A stretch of DNA of 64,000 bases from Cycloclasticus pugetii PS-1 (GCF_000384415.1 NZ_ARVU01000001.1:1922001-1986000), one strand, 5' to 3'; shown: positions 35,915 to 45,767, counted from the first letter of the stretch. Notes: generated by a model from the sequence alone, not told the origin. Translations and numbers: made by a program.

Positions 35915-36661
35915 ATGATGCTACGCTCCTCATTCTTAAACTCGATGTTATCATTAGGGCTGCTGATATTAATTTGGCAACTTGCCGCAGTCACATTTAA
36001 CAGCCCCGTCTTACCCTCACCTTTACTGGTTTATAAGACACTGGCTCATGCTATTCAAACCCATGAATTACCACATCACCTTGGCGTAACTTTATATCGG
36101 TTAATAATTAGTTTTTTTCTGGCCATGCTTATAGGAACCGCCATTGGGATTCTTTTAGGCCGGCACAATTCACTCAATCAATTTTTTGATAGTTGGCTAA
36201 TCATTCTGCTAAATATCCCTGCTTTGGTGACTATTATCTTGTGTTACATTTGGTTTGGTTTAGTTGAAACAGCTGCTATTTTCGCTGTCGTTATCAACAA
36301 GATTCCCAACGTTATCGTCACCATTAGAGAAGGCACTAAAAACCTAGATGAGCACCTTATGGAAATGACTAGGGCTTATCGATTTGGGCGCTACAAGACA
36401 TTGCGTCATGTAATTCTCCCCCAACTCTTTCCTTACATTATGGCTGCCGCCAGAACCGGCCTTGCTCTAATATGGAAAATAATTTTAGTCGTTGAAATGT
36501 TAGGCAGAAGCGATGGCATGGGTTATCAAATACACCTGTTTTTTCAACTTTTTGATATCCCCAGCATTATGGCTTATACCGTTTCTTTTATTATTGTAAT
36601 TCAATTGATAGAAAGCATGATATTAAAACCTTTGGACAAAAAATCTCAACGCTGGAAATAA
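35915..36661 (+). CDS. ABC transporter permease (NitT/TauT type)
   Basis: A 248-residue inner-membrane protein with about six helices and the EAA loop near MTRAYRFGRYKTLRHVILPQ (interior glycine), which contacts the ATPase. The N-terminal SLGLLILIWQLAAVTF and central LLNIPALVTIILCYIWFGL segments are typical of SsuC/TauC-like permeases. It lies between the binding protein and the ATPase, so the three should form one importer. Confidence 0.92.
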   Translation: MMLRSSFLNSMLSLGLLILIWQLAAVTFNSPVLPSPLLVYKTLAHAIQTHELPHHLGVTLYRLIISFFLAMLIGTAIGILLGRHNSLNQFFDSWLIILLNIPALVTIILCYIWFGLVETAAIFAVVINKIPNVIVTIREGTKNLDEHLMEMTRAYRFGRYKTLRHVILPQLFPYIMAAARTGLALIWKIILVVEMLGRSDGMGYQIHLFFQLFDIPSIMAYTVSFIIVIQLIESMILKPLDKKSQRWK

Positions 36662-36667
36662 CGTACG

Positions 36668-37399
36668 ATGAGCTCTCTTACTGTCGATATAAAAAAGAAA
36701 AACTTTCCAAAAAGTGGGCTTAAGGAAACGTTCACCGTCATAGAAAACCTTTCTTTCGATATAACAAATAATGAGTTTGTCTGCCTTGTCGGCCCATCAG
36801 GCTGTGGCAAAACAACGCTGCTTAATATTATCGCGGGCCTTGATAGTGATTATGACGGTACTATTAATAGTCAAAGCAGCAAGCTTCGACCCAGTTACGT
36901 TTTCCAAACTCCCCGTTTATTACCATGGCGAACTGTCTTGGAAAACATTCAATTAGCAACCCAGCCCGATGCTTCTTTAGCCAGCATAATAAAAACTCTT
37001 CAATCCTTAAACTTAGGTGACCATCTACATAGCTACCCCCATCATTTATCATTGGGAATGCAACGACGGGTTTCACTTGCAAGGGCTTTTTGCTTACCAA
37101 GTAACTTGTTGTTAATGGATGAGCCGTTCGTTTCGCTCGACCAGGCCAACGCGAACAAAGCCAGAGGGGCTTTATTAAACTTATGGCATGAAAAACCAAG
37201 GTCTATATTATTTGTTACCCATGATTTAAGCGAAGCGATAACACTAGCCGATCGCATTTTATTTTTATCCGCCCCCCCTAGTCATATTATCGCCGAGGTC
37301 AACATTAGCCTGACGAGAACTGAACGCACACCCAATCAAGTTAACGCATTTAAAGAGCATCTGAAAACCAGCCAACCAAACATTCGCCCATTTCTGTAA
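36668..37399 (+). CDS. ABC transporter ATP-binding protein (NitT/TauT type)
   Basis: A 243-residue ATPase. Walker A is GPSGCGKTT, Walker B LLLMDEPFVSLD and the switch histidine is in FVTHDLSEA. The signature reads LSLGM instead of the usual LSGGM/LSGGQ, a departure at the second glycine-region position that is uncommon in SsuB-like ATPases. The DEPF text is typical of the nitrate/taurine branch. It closes the importer operon and is followed by a terminator. Confidence 0.92.
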   Translation: MSSLTVDIKKKNFPKSGLKETFTVIENLSFDITNNEFVCLVGPSGCGKTTLLNIIAGLDSDYDGTINSQSSKLRPSYVFQTPRLLPWRTVLENIQLATQPDASLASIIKTLQSLNLGDHLHSYPHHLSLGMQRRVSLARAFCLPSNLLLMDEPFVSLDQANANKARGALLNLWHEKPRSILFVTHDLSEAITLADRILFLSAPPSHIIAEVNISLTRTERTPNQVNAFKEHLKTSQPNIRPFL

Positions 37400-37463
37400 G
37401 TTAAACGCCTAAACTGGCTATAAAAAATATAACCTCTGTTTTCTTAAGATACTCATAAACAAA

Positions 37464-37497
37464 AAAAATCCGCTACCAAATTTGGCAGCGGATTTTT
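37464..37497. terminator. Bidirectional rho-independent terminator
   Basis: AAATCCGCT pairs with AGCGGATTT, with a further CCA/TGG pairing inside after one mismatch, and with A- and T-rich flanks on both sides. It lies between the convergent ABC transporter and phasin genes. Confidence 0.85.
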
Positions 37498-37560
37498 ATA
37501 GCTATTAAACCATCCTCAAAAAGAGGACTTCTCACAAATGGTCAAGCAATTAGTTTCACT

Positions 37561-37923
37561 TTAAGCTGCTTTTTTAGCTGCTTTTTTTACAGTGTCTTTA
37601 ACTTCTTGAGTTACTACTGAGTTGCTTTCTTGAACAAGCTTAATCACTTCTTCGTTATAAGCCTTAACCTCTTCAATCAATTCTTTACTATCAGCTTGTA
37701 CTTTTTCAAAGCTACTTTGGGCCAGTTCAACCTGATCTTTAACAAAAGCACTTAGGCCTTCAAGATCTGTAATGGCAGTAGCCGCTTTAATGCGTGCTTC
37801 AGTGAGAGCAACATATTCTTTAGCTGCAGCTTGTTGTGCGGCAATAGCTTTTTCGAACTGTGCTTTATTTAATTCAACTAATTTTTTAGCAGGAGCGAAT
37901 AAAGTTTCTAGATTATTTAACAT
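37561..37923 (-). CDS. Phasin family protein
   Basis: A 120-residue all-helical protein starting MLNNLETLFAPAKKLVELNK, with the phasin-type amphipathic repeats (LEGLSAFVKDQVELAQSSFE, interior) and a Lys/Ala-rich C-terminus ending TVKKAAKKAA. Phasins coat polyhydroxyalkanoate granules and can bind DNA through such tails. No PHA synthase or depolymerase gene lies in the window, so a granule role is inferred. A good promoter stands about 60 bp upstream. Confidence 0.85.
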   Translation of the reverse strand: MLNNLETLFAPAKKLVELNKAQFEKAIAAQQAAAKEYVALTEARIKAATAITDLEGLSAFVKDQVELAQSSFEKVQADSKELIEEVKAYNEEVIKLVQESNSVVTQEVKDTVKKAAKKAA

Positions 37924-38230
37924 GTCATATCCTTTTATTTGTTTTAAGGTATAAGCAATAACTTCTTCTTTGCTGAGTTGGATTATACAGTGTTTTTATT
38001 GCAGCGCAACACTTATCTAACTATCGCATTTTGCACGCACTGTCAACACCCCTTGAACCACTAGTGGTATTAGTCCCCTTACTAAATATTTATATTGCAG
38101 TCTTAAAAGAACATACGCTAACCTCTTTAGTTAACGTATCATTAACGACGACGATATCCATTTAATAGTCTCGATTATTCAGCGTAATGAATGGTAAAAA
38201 AGTCTTATTTAACCAAAAAGGAGCAGTGTT
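37924..38230. other. 307-bp divergent intergenic region between phasin and ABM genes
   Basis: It contains the phasin promoter and a 12-bp palindrome, ACCACTAGTGGT, at 38057-38068, which could be an operator. I see no gene or structured RNA in the remainder. Confidence 0.5.
37982..38009 (-). promoter_or_regulatory. Sigma-70-type promoter of the phasin gene
   Basis: On the minus strand TTGCGC (38009-38004) and a perfect TATAAT (37987-37982) are spaced 16 bp apart. Transcription would start about 50 bp before the phasin ATG. Confidence 0.6.
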
Positions 38231-38533
38231 ATGTTTATCGCAATGAACCGCTTTAAAGTAAGCCTTGGCAAAGAAAACGAGTTTGAAGAAGTTTGGCGTT
38301 CACGCGAATCTCGCTTAAATGAAGTCCCTGGTTTTAAAACATTTCACCTTTTACGTGGCCCAGCACTTGAGGATCACACCCTATTTGCCTCACATACAAC
38401 ATGGCAAGATAAAGCGGCTTTTGATGACTGGACTCACTCGGACGCGTTTAAACAAGTGCACGCTCAAGCCGGGCAAACAAAAGGTTTATATATTGGGCAC
38501 CCTAACTTTGAAGGGTTTGAAGTCGTTTTATAG
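38231..38533 (+). CDS. Antibiotic biosynthesis monooxygenase (ABM) domain protein
   Basis: A 100-residue dimeric ferredoxin-like-fold protein with the family text MFIAMNRFKVSLGKENEFEE, SRLNEVPGFKTFHLLRG and FASHTTWQDKAAFDDWTHS. Members include heme-degrading IsdG/HmoA-like enzymes and quinol monooxygenases. The conserved Asn/Trp/His set of IsdG is only partly matched, so heme degradation is uncertain. A clear AAGGAG precedes the ATG. It overlaps fxsA by 6 bp tail to tail. Confidence 0.88.
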   Translation: MFIAMNRFKVSLGKENEFEEVWRSRESRLNEVPGFKTFHLLRGPALEDHTLFASHTTWQDKAAFDDWTHSDAFKQVHAQAGQTKGLYIGHPNFEGFEVVL

Positions 38534-39031
38534 CTTAGGTGGTTTAGTTGTTTTTTTTGTTACATCAGTCTCGTCTTCCCGCTTGAACTCACCTTCGATG
38601 ATATCCCCATCCAACGCGTCTTCACGGCTGCCTTGTTGAAACGGGCCATCTTGTTGGAAAGAGGCTTGGCCCATTAACGAGCTCTGCAGAATAGAGCGCG
38701 CAAAGCGATATCGTAACGACGGCACTAAACAAAGAAAACCAATAATGTCCGTCAAAAAGCCTGGTGTTAACAGCAAGGCTCCACTGACCAGCAACATAGC
38801 ACCCTCAACCATCTCCACTGCTGGTATCTCAGCTCTAGACAGGCTTGCCTGTATGCGCTGTAGTGTTGCTAGGCCCTGCAATCTAAACAGGTAAGCACCT
38901 AATACCGCTGTCAGCAAAATCAACACAACGGTAGGAAACGCACCGATTATGCCTCCCACCTGAATAAGAAAATAAATTTCCACCACAGGGACAACAATTA
39001 AGAGTAACAAAAAAACAGAAAAGGGATTCAT
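38528..39031 (-). CDS. fxsA: FxsA family membrane protein
   Basis: Cytoplasmic membrane protein with two to three helices starting at MNPFSVFLLLLIVVPVVEIY, the GAYLFRLQG loop and GALLLTPGFLTDIIGFLCLVP. The hydrophilic tail is acidic. E. coli FxsA prevents exclusion of phage T7 by plasmid F; its normal role is unknown. I start it at the ATG at 39031 (167 residues) because that matches the family N-terminus. An upstream in-frame ATG at 39091 would add 20 residues. Confidence 0.9.
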   Translation of the reverse strand: MNPFSVFLLLLIVVPVVEIYFLIQVGGIIGAFPTVVLILLTAVLGAYLFRLQGLATLQRIQASLSRAEIPAVEMVEGAMLLVSGALLLTPGFLTDIIGFLCLVPSLRYRFARSILQSSLMGQASFQQDGPFQQGSREDALDGDIIEGEFKREDETDVTKKTTKPPKL

Positions 39032-39270
39032 AGCCAACAGCTTACACAGGAACGATGCCTTTGTAAAAACTGGCATACAGATAAACAGCACAATAACAAC
39101 ATTAAAAAGAAAGATATCAGGAGCTCTTCAGGTCCTAATCTCTATGCAAAACAAAATCAGCTCCTTTGTATTACCGGTGGCGTTATAATGCCTACAAATA
39201 ACAATGAACAACAAGCACCTGAGCAATGCTTGATATTTCAAGTTAGCATACTGACCCAATCAATTACTCA

Positions 39271-41139
39271 ATGAAAACAAGAAATGTAATTATTTTATGT
39301 CTTCTCCTTTGCGCTGTATTTTCTACATCAATGGGGCTTGCAGCTGAGGCAGACCTTAATAAAAAAAATATTACCGATACAATAGGTGATTTATTTGATC
39401 GATTCAGCACTTCCCCCTCTGATGCATTACTGGAACCAGATGATGCCTTTAAATTTTTTGCAGAGGTAAACGATCAACAACACATTATCTTAAATTGGCA
39501 AATTGCTGACGGTTATTACTTATATCAACAACAGGTTGAGGTAACAGTAATCAACCCTCAAGGCATTCAGTTAGAAGCAATAAAATTCCCAAAAGGCAAG
39601 CGCAAAGTAGATGAGATATTTGGTGATACGGTGGTTTATTACCATGATCTACGACTCACCCAACGCTTAACCAATCCACTTGTTAAACCCACTAACGTAA
39701 CGCTCAACATTCGATTTCAAGGCTGTGCTGATATTGGGGTTTGCTACCCGCCCATGAATAAAACGGTGAGCTTATCCCTGCAACCGACAAACCACCTAAA
39801 TATTACCCAGCCGACAAAACCTACCCCTAGCAATATTTCGGAACAGGGCCGAATCGCCAAAGCCCTTGTGGACAATACCGTTTGGTTGACCGCTTTAACC
39901 TTCCTTGGGTTTGGTCTATTACTCTCATTGACGCCTTGTGTATTTCCCATGATCCCTATTCTGTCTGGCATTATTATTGGGCATGGCAAAAGCCTTACTA
40001 CACGTAAAGCCTTTTATTTATCCTTTAGTTACGTGTTTGCCTCGGCAATAACGTATGCGCTTTTCGGCATATTAGCGGGCCTGTTTGGTAGTAACTTACA
40101 AGCCACCTTTCAAAACCCTTGGATTCTCAGCATCTTTAGTGGGCTTTTTGTGTTACTTGCTTTATCGATGTTTGGCTTGTATCAAATACAGCTACCTAAT
40201 GCACTCCAAAGTAAACTATCTCAACTGTCACAACACCAAAAACACGGCTCCTTATGGGGCAGTGCAATCATGGGTATTTTATCGACACTTATTGTTGGCC
40301 CCTGTGTTGCTGCGCCACTCGCCGGGGTGTTGATTTATATAGGACAAACGGGCGATGCTGTATTAGGCGGCCTTGCACTATTCTCGTTAGGCCTCGGTAT
40401 GGGCATTCCATTACTAATTATCGGTGTTTCTGCGGGTAAATTATTACCTAAGGCCGGGCACTGGATGGAACCCATTAAGTACTTCTTTGGGGTGTTATTA
40501 TTGGCTGTCGCTATCTGGCTTGTTGAGCGCATTTTACCGGCCAGCATCACACTCCTTTTGTGGGCAAGCTTATTTATTATTTGCGCGATTTACCTTAACG
40601 CACTGGATCGGTTACCAGAAAATTCTTCGGGTTGGCAAAAACTATCCAAAGGAGTCGGTGCTATTTTGATGATCTATGGTGTTATTTTAATGCTCGGTGC
40701 AGCCTCCGGCGGAAGCAACCCCTTAAAACCTTTAGCCAACTTTAGTCTTTCGCAAAAAAATAACACTCTACAGCATAGCCTGCCATTTAAGAGAATCCAA
40801 AATATTGACGACTTACAGGCTGCTTTACAGCTTGCCTCTCAAAACAAACAATTCGTCATGTTAGATTTTTATGCTGACTGGTGTGTTTCCTGTAAAGAAA
40901 TGGAAGCCTTTACCTTTAGTGAACCATCTATCCAACAGGCTTTAAAAAACACCCTCCTGTTACAAGCAGATGTCACCAAAAATAATGATGAAGATCGAGC
41001 ATTATTAAATGCTTTCTCACTTATTGGGCCACCAGCCATTTTATTTTTTTCGCCTAACGGCACTGAAATAAAACAACATCGAGTCATCGGCTATATGGCA
41101 GCTGACGATTTTCTAAAACAACTACAAATACTGAAATAA
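39271..41139 (+). CDS. dsbD: Thiol:disulfide interchange protein DsbD
   Basis: Carries electrons from cytoplasmic thioredoxin across the inner membrane to periplasmic reductases. The signal peptide is followed by the periplasmic alpha domain, with cysteines in CADIGVC near 152-158. The eight-helix beta domain has cysteines in LTPCVFPMIP (near 222) and GPCVAAPL (near 345). The C-terminal thioredoxin gamma domain has CVSC near 538. Length is 622 residues. The stop abuts the start of the TlpA gene without a gap. Such proteins support cytochrome c maturation. Confidence 0.97.
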   Translation: MKTRNVIILCLLLCAVFSTSMGLAAEADLNKKNITDTIGDLFDRFSTSPSDALLEPDDAFKFFAEVNDQQHIILNWQIADGYYLYQQQVEVTVINPQGIQLEAIKFPKGKRKVDEIFGDTVVYYHDLRLTQRLTNPLVKPTNVTLNIRFQGCADIGVCYPPMNKTVSLSLQPTNHLNITQPTKPTPSNISEQGRIAKALVDNTVWLTALTFLGFGLLLSLTPCVFPMIPILSGIIIGHGKSLTTRKAFYLSFSYVFASAITYALFGILAGLFGSNLQATFQNPWILSIFSGLFVLLALSMFGLYQIQLPNALQSKLSQLSQHQKHGSLWGSAIMGILSTLIVGPCVAAPLAGVLIYIGQTGDAVLGGLALFSLGLGMGIPLLIIGVSAGKLLPKAGHWMEPIKYFFGVLLLAVAIWLVERILPASITLLLWASLFIICAIYLNALDRLPENSSGWQKLSKGVGAILMIYGVILMLGAASGGSNPLKPLANFSLSQKNNTLQHSLPFKRIQNIDDLQAALQLASQNKQFVMLDFYADWCVSCKEMEAFTFSEPSIQQALKNTLLLQADVTKNNDEDRALLNAFSLIGPPAILFFSPNGTEIKQHRVIGYMAADDFLKQLQILK

Positions 41140-41682
41140 ATGAAGAAGAAGGCTCTATTTTCAATTGGTTTTATACTTATCTTCGCTACCGTTGCTATCA
41201 CTTTGTTTAGCAAGAACCCTTTAACTATTAGCTCTAACGACACAACAGCTACTCAGCAGGCCCCAACCATGCGGCCAGAGTTTTCTTTTCCCGACCTTCA
41301 AGGCCAGTTACGAAACATTAAGGAATGGGACGGCAATTATATCGTGCTTAATTTCTGGGCAACTTGGTGCCCACCTTGTCGTGAAGAAATCCCTGAATTC
41401 ATTGCCATGCAAAAAGAATATGGTGCAACCAACCTACAGTTCATTGGAGTTGCCATTGATAACACGGTCTCAGTTAACAAATTTGCTTTAGAAGTAGGCA
41501 TCAACTACCCAAATTTAATTGCCGAAATACAGGGTCTGGATCTAGCAAGGCAATACGGCAACACCATGGGCGCCCTTCCTTTTTCTGTTATTATCAACCC
41601 TGAAGGCCGCATTATTACTCGTCAAGTAGGGCTTCTTGAACGATCCAAAATTCTTAAATCCATTCAGCTTTCAAAAGGCTAA
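41140..41682 (+). CDS. TlpA/ResA-type periplasmic thioredoxin
   Basis: A 180-residue membrane-anchored thioredoxin with an N-terminal helix (about 5-24) and the active site WATWCPPCREE, cysteines 77 and 80. The AlkA/TlpA-like cis-proline is in GALPFSVI. Its likely electron donor is DsbD, encoded immediately upstream with no intergenic base. A role in reducing apocytochrome c or copper-site cysteines is possible but not shown by sequence. Confidence 0.93.
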   Translation: MKKKALFSIGFILIFATVAITLFSKNPLTISSNDTTATQQAPTMRPEFSFPDLQGQLRNIKEWDGNYIVLNFWATWCPPCREEIPEFIAMQKEYGATNLQFIGVAIDNTVSVNKFALEVGINYPNLIAEIQGLDLARQYGNTMGALPFSVIINPEGRIITRQVGLLERSKILKSIQLSKG

Positions 41683-41820
41683 CTCCTGCTAACTTGCTTA
41701 TATTTGTCTTTATCTTTCGCGAAATAACATTTTATATAGACTTTATCCAAAAGCTTTGGCAAAATCCCCCCTTATTGCAAGATGAAATTGCATAACCAAT
41801 TATTTTTAAGTTAGTACATT

Positions 41821-42273
41821 ATGGCAATTATTTCAGTCATCAACGGCCCAAACCTAAATATGCTAGGCACACGAGAACCTGGGATTTATGGTGCTCAAAC
41901 TCTCGCTGATATAGAGCATTCCTTAACTCAGCTGGCCGAACAACACGGACACGAATTGCTTTTCTATCAAAGTAATGCAGAGCATGACCTTGTTAATAAA
42001 GTACAACAAAGTAAGCATGATAAGGTTGCTGTTATCTTATTAAACCCAGCGGCTTTTACGCATACAAGCGTTGCCTTGCGTGATGCCCTATTAGCAAGCG
42101 ACACTCCTTTTATTGAGCTTCACTTATCAAATGTTCATGCTCGCGAGTCATTTCGCCAACACTCTTATTTTTCAGATATTGCCAAAGGTGTTATCTGTGG
42201 CTTCGGCCCCGACAGTTATAAATTAGCGCTGCTTGCAGCTCTCCCATTAATACAAAAACCATCAAGAGATTAA
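41821..42273 (+). CDS. aroQ: 3-dehydroquinate dehydratase, type II
   Basis: Shikimate pathway enzyme that removes water from 3-dehydroquinate. Signature [17 protein letters not shown] includes the catalytic tyrosine at its end, followed by [29 protein letters not shown] and the [14 protein letters not shown] histidine/arginine segment. The length of 150 residues is normal. The aroQ-accB-accC order is widespread in gammaproteobacteria. It stops 2 bp before accB. Confidence 0.97.
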   Translation: MAIISVINGPNLNMLGTREPGIYGAQTLADIEHSLTQLAEQHGHELLFYQSNAEHDLVNKVQQSKHDKVAVILLNPAAFTHTSVALRDALLASDTPFIELHLSNVHARESFRQHSYFSDIAKGVICGFGPDSYKLALLAALPLIQKPSRD

Positions 42274-42275
42274 TT

Positions 42276-42725
42276 ATGGATATAAGAAAAGTTAAAAAAC
42301 TGATCGAACTCATCGAAGAGTCCGATATTGCAGAAATTGAAATTCACGAAGGTGAAGAGTCTGTACGTATCAATCGTTACTCTTCAACACAACCTGCTGC
42401 CGTAACACAAATGCCTGCACCTGCTGCCGCTCCAGCCGTTGCCAGCGCTGCGCCTCAAGCAGCTGCAAGCGACAATACTGAACAGCCGTCTGGACATGTT
42501 ATTACTTCTCCAATGGTCGGCACGTTTTATGACGCACCTGCGCCAGGCTCGGCCCCTTTCGTCAAAATAGGTCAATCCGTTCAAAAAGGCGATACCTTGT
42601 GCATTATTGAAGCAATGAAAATCCTTAACCAAATTGAAGCGGACAAATCTGGTGTTATTGCATCAGTGTTGACTGAGAATGGCCACCCAGTCGAATTTGA
42701 TCAGCCACTTTTCATCATCGAATAA
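42276..42725 (+). CDS. accB: Biotin carboxyl carrier protein of acetyl-CoA carboxylase
   Basis: Carries the biotin that shuttles CO2 in malonyl-CoA formation. N-terminal helical part, an Ala/Pro-rich linker (about 38-72) and the biotinyl domain with the target lysine K115 in EAMKILN. Length is 149 residues. It lies 22 bp before accC. It depends on biotin made by the bioBFHCD operon elsewhere in this window. Confidence 0.97.
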   Translation: MDIRKVKKLIELIEESDIAEIEIHEGEESVRINRYSSTQPAAVTQMPAPAAAPAVASAAPQAAASDNTEQPSGHVITSPMVGTFYDAPAPGSAPFVKIGQSVQKGDTLCIIEAMKILNQIEADKSGVIASVLTENGHPVEFDQPLFIIE

Positions 42726-42747
42726 CCGCCCCTGAGACGAGAAAAAT

Positions 42748-44088
42748 ATGTTCGATAAAATTCTTATTGCCAACCGTGGTGAAATTGCTTTGCGTATTTT
42801 GCGTGCCTGTCGCGAAATGGGCATCCAAACAGTTGCCGTTCACTCCTCTGCCGACCGTGATTTAAAACACGTTCGTTTAGCAGATGAATCCGTTTGTATT
42901 GGCGGTCCTTCATCTACAGAAAGCTACCTAAACGTACCCGCCATTATTAGTGCTGCAGAAATTACCGATGCCCAAGCTATTCACCCCGGCTACGGCTTTT
43001 TGTCTGAAAATGCGGACTTTGCTGAACGCGTAGAACAAAGCGGCTTTACATTTATTGGCCCTCGCTCGGAAACAATTCGCCTAATGGGTGATAAAGTCTC
43101 AGCGATTGAGGCAATGATTAAGGCTGGCGTGCCTTGCGTTCCCGGTTCAGATGGCCCGTTAAACGATGACAAAGAACGAAATGTCAGATTAGCCCGTGAT
43201 ATTGGCTACCCCATTATCATTAAAGCTGCTGGCGGTGGTGGTGGCCGCGGGATGCGTGTGGTTCATACAGAAGCAGCCCTTTTGAATGCCATTTCACTGA
43301 CCAAAACCGAGGCTAAAAACTTTTTTGGTAACGATATGGTGTATATGGAGAAATTCCTTGAAACGCCACGCCATATCGAATTCCAAGTGCTGGCCGACCA
43401 ACACGGTAACGCCATTCACTTGGGAGAACGTGACTGCTCAACTCAGCGTAAGCACCAAAAAGTAATTGAAGAAGCGCCCGCAATTGGCATCAGCGAAGAG
43501 GTTCGCCAAGAAATTGGTACTCGCTGTGCGAAAGCCTGTACAGATATTGGCTACTATGGAGCAGGAACCTTTGAGTTCTTATATGAGAAAGGTGAATTTT
43601 ATTTCATTGAAATGAATACACGGGTTCAAGTAGAACATCCAATTACAGAAATTGTCACTGGTGTCGATATTGTTGCTGAACAACTGAAAATTGCCGCTGG
43701 TCTACCACTTGGTTACACGCAAGATGATATTAAAATTTCAGGTCACGCTATTGAATGTCGTCTAAATGCTGAGCATTCTGAAACCTTTATGCCTTCACCA
43801 GGGAAAATTACACAGTTACATATCCCAGGCGGTCCTGGCATTCGCTTTGATAGCCATATCTATAACGGCTACACCGTGCCTCAATACTATGACTCGATGA
43901 TCGGCAAACTGATCGCATCAGGCCCCTCTCGCGACTCTGCACTTGCTCGCACAAAAACAGCTCTTAACGAAACGGTTATTGATGGCATTCACACCAATAT
44001 CCCGTTATTAAAGGACATTGTGGTCGACAAAGATTTTGCCTCAGGCGTCTATAATATTCATTACCTTGAAAAGAAACTGGGGATGTAA
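42748..44088 (+). CDS. accC: Biotin carboxylase subunit of acetyl-CoA carboxylase
   Basis: ATP-grasp enzyme that carboxylates biotin on AccB. Opening text [20 protein letters not shown], the glycine-rich loop [14 protein letters not shown], the metal/ATP residues of [16 protein letters not shown] and the bicarbonate segment [19 protein letters not shown] are complete. Length is 446 residues. It is followed after 5 bp by prmA. Confidence 0.98.
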   Translation: MFDKILIANRGEIALRILRACREMGIQTVAVHSSADRDLKHVRLADESVCIGGPSSTESYLNVPAIISAAEITDAQAIHPGYGFLSENADFAERVEQSGFTFIGPRSETIRLMGDKVSAIEAMIKAGVPCVPGSDGPLNDDKERNVRLARDIGYPIIIKAAGGGGGRGMRVVHTEAALLNAISLTKTEAKNFFGNDMVYMEKFLETPRHIEFQVLADQHGNAIHLGERDCSTQRKHQKVIEEAPAIGISEEVRQEIGTRCAKACTDIGYYGAGTFEFLYEKGEFYFIEMNTRVQVEHPITEIVTGVDIVAEQLKIAAGLPLGYTQDDIKISGHAIECRLNAEHSETFMPSPGKITQLHIPGGPGIRFDSHIYNGYTVPQYYDSMIGKLIASGPSRDSALARTKTALNETVIDGIHTNIPLLKDIVVDKDFASGVYNIHYLEKKLGM

Positions 44089-44093
44089 TCGGC

Positions 44094-44975
44094 ATGGCAT
44101 GGCAACAATTGACCATTGCAACAACTCAAGAGTTAGCCGCAACGATTGAAGGCTTATTAGAAAACCTTGGCGCTCTGTCTGTGACCATCACAGACAGAGC
44201 CGACCAACCTATTTATGAGCCGCCATTAAATAGCACGCCTCTATGGCAACATGTCTCCATTACAGGTTTGTTTGACGAACAAGACGACCTTAAAAATATC
44301 GAGCAATTTTTTAACCAACAACTTGGCCATCAGGGCGAGTGGCAATTAACTATTGAGCGTCTAGAAGACCAAGTCTGGGAACGTGTTTGGCTTGAAAATT
44401 TCCAACCCATTAAATTTGGCGATAACTTTTGGGTTTGCTCTACCGAACATGACATTGCAGATTCCAATGCAACCTTATTACGACTCGACCCTGGTCTAGC
44501 ATTTGGCACCGGCACACACCCTACGACCGCCCTTTGTCTCGATTGGTTAGCCAAACATGATCTTACAAAAAGCAATATTATCGACTTTGGATGTGGCTCT
44601 GGCATACTCGCTATTGCAGGTCTTTTATTAGGTGCAAAAAGTGCTATTGGCATAGACATTGACCCTCAGGCACTTATCGCCACAACGAGCAATGCCGAAC
44701 AAAACAATGTACTTGATAAAGTCAAAGTTTATGCCGCTGATCAATACCCTCGAAAACCCCAAGCCATTGTTATTGCGAATATTTTAGCTGAGCCGCTTAT
44801 CTCACTATCAAGCGATATTTCAGCCTTAGTTAAACCCAAAGGCCATTTATTATTGTCTGGCATCCTTAGCGAACAAGTAACGCAAGTTATTAGCGCCTAC
44901 CAACATGAATTCATCTTCTGCCCTGCCACCATTAGAGACAATTGGGCTTGCCTCCATGCCGTTAAAAAAACTTGA
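44094..44975 (+). CDS. prmA: Ribosomal protein L11 methyltransferase
   Basis: Trimethylates lysines and the N-terminus of ribosomal protein L11. The N-terminal domain opens MAWQQLTIATT. The SAM motif IIDFGCGSGILAIAG, the upstream LDPGLAFGTGTHPTTALCL and the NILAEPL motif are all intact. Length is 293 residues. The gene is 3 bp before the DUF3426 gene. Confidence 0.97.
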   Translation: MAWQQLTIATTQELAATIEGLLENLGALSVTITDRADQPIYEPPLNSTPLWQHVSITGLFDEQDDLKNIEQFFNQQLGHQGEWQLTIERLEDQVWERVWLENFQPIKFGDNFWVCSTEHDIADSNATLLRLDPGLAFGTGTHPTTALCLDWLAKHDLTKSNIIDFGCGSGILAIAGLLLGAKSAIGIDIDPQALIATTSNAEQNNVLDKVKVYAADQYPRKPQAIVIANILAEPLISLSSDISALVKPKGHLLLSGILSEQVTQVISAYQHEFIFCPATIRDNWACLHAVKKT

Positions 44976-44978
44976 GCA

Positions 44979-45713
44979 ATGCCTTATGCACTTTGTCCTT
45001 TTTGTTTTAGTACACTACATGTCACCCCTGAACAATTAGCAGTTAAGTCAGGCGTTATTCGCTGCGGCCATTGCCATAAAGTATTTAATGCACGGGAAAA
45101 TGAACTCAGCGCCGATATTGAGCGAACTATTCCCATTAAGCCCAATGAAGACATCACTCAGTCATCAACTGCTATCCAAGAGCATTCGTCTGAAATAGAT
45201 TCTCCTCCAATTATTGCGGCATGGGAGTCTACAAAAACCACCCATCACTATAAACTGCCTTACGGTCTGCTTTCATTTGTATTAGTGTTAGTGCTTCTCA
45301 CTCAAATTGCCTTCATTGAATCAACACGATTAACTCAGAACACACAATTACAACCCTTCTTCAAAAAACTCAATAACACCTTCGACTTATCAATTCCTAG
45401 CTACCAAAACCTGGATGAAATTCACATCATTGCACGCCAGCTTACGCCTCACCCAAAGCTAGATGAGCTGCTGTCTTTTCAACTCACAATCAAAAATTCC
45501 GCCTTAGCCGAACAACCCTATCCAAGCATAAAATTGCTACTAACATCGACTCTCGGTGAGCCAATAGCTCAAGGAGTTTTTACTAAAAATGATTACCTAG
45601 CAGACAGTGAAATCAATGATTATTTCGCACCTCAATCCCTAAGGAACATTACGCTTACCTTCCAAAAACCTAGCAAAACTGCCTTTGGTTTTGAAATATC
45701 CTTTCAACCTTAA
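44979..45713 (+). CDS. DUF3426 zinc-ribbon membrane protein
   Basis: A 244-residue protein with an MJ0042-type zinc ribbon (C6, C9, C29, C32), a low-complexity stretch, one membrane helix near 94-112 (LLSFVLVLVLLTQIAFI) and a C-terminal DUF3426 domain. The function is unknown. It commonly lies between prmA and dusB-fis, as here, so the context is ordinary. Confidence 0.9.
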   Translation: MPYALCPFCFSTLHVTPEQLAVKSGVIRCGHCHKVFNARENELSADIERTIPIKPNEDITQSSTAIQEHSSEIDSPPIIAAWESTKTTHHYKLPYGLLSFVLVLVLLTQIAFIESTRLTQNTQLQPFFKKLNNTFDLSIPSYQNLDEIHIIARQLTPHPKLDELLSFQLTIKNSALAEQPYPSIKLLLTSTLGEPIAQGVFTKNDYLADSEINDYFAPQSLRNITLTFQKPSKTAFGFEISFQP

Positions 45714-45767
45714 GGTAAAATGCTTGCGATAAATCGCCGCTAAGGATTGACTCAAGATCAGACAATA

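Noticed and set aside
32510-37399. Genomic island around the ferredoxin, moaA and ABC genes
   Set aside because: No integrase, tRNA, direct repeat or visible change in base composition marks borders, so transfer is not supported.
38319-38639. 106-codon plus-strand frame overlapping the ABM-domain gene
   Set aside because: It is a shifted-frame shadow of the ABM gene and of the fxsA 3' end with no independent start signal.
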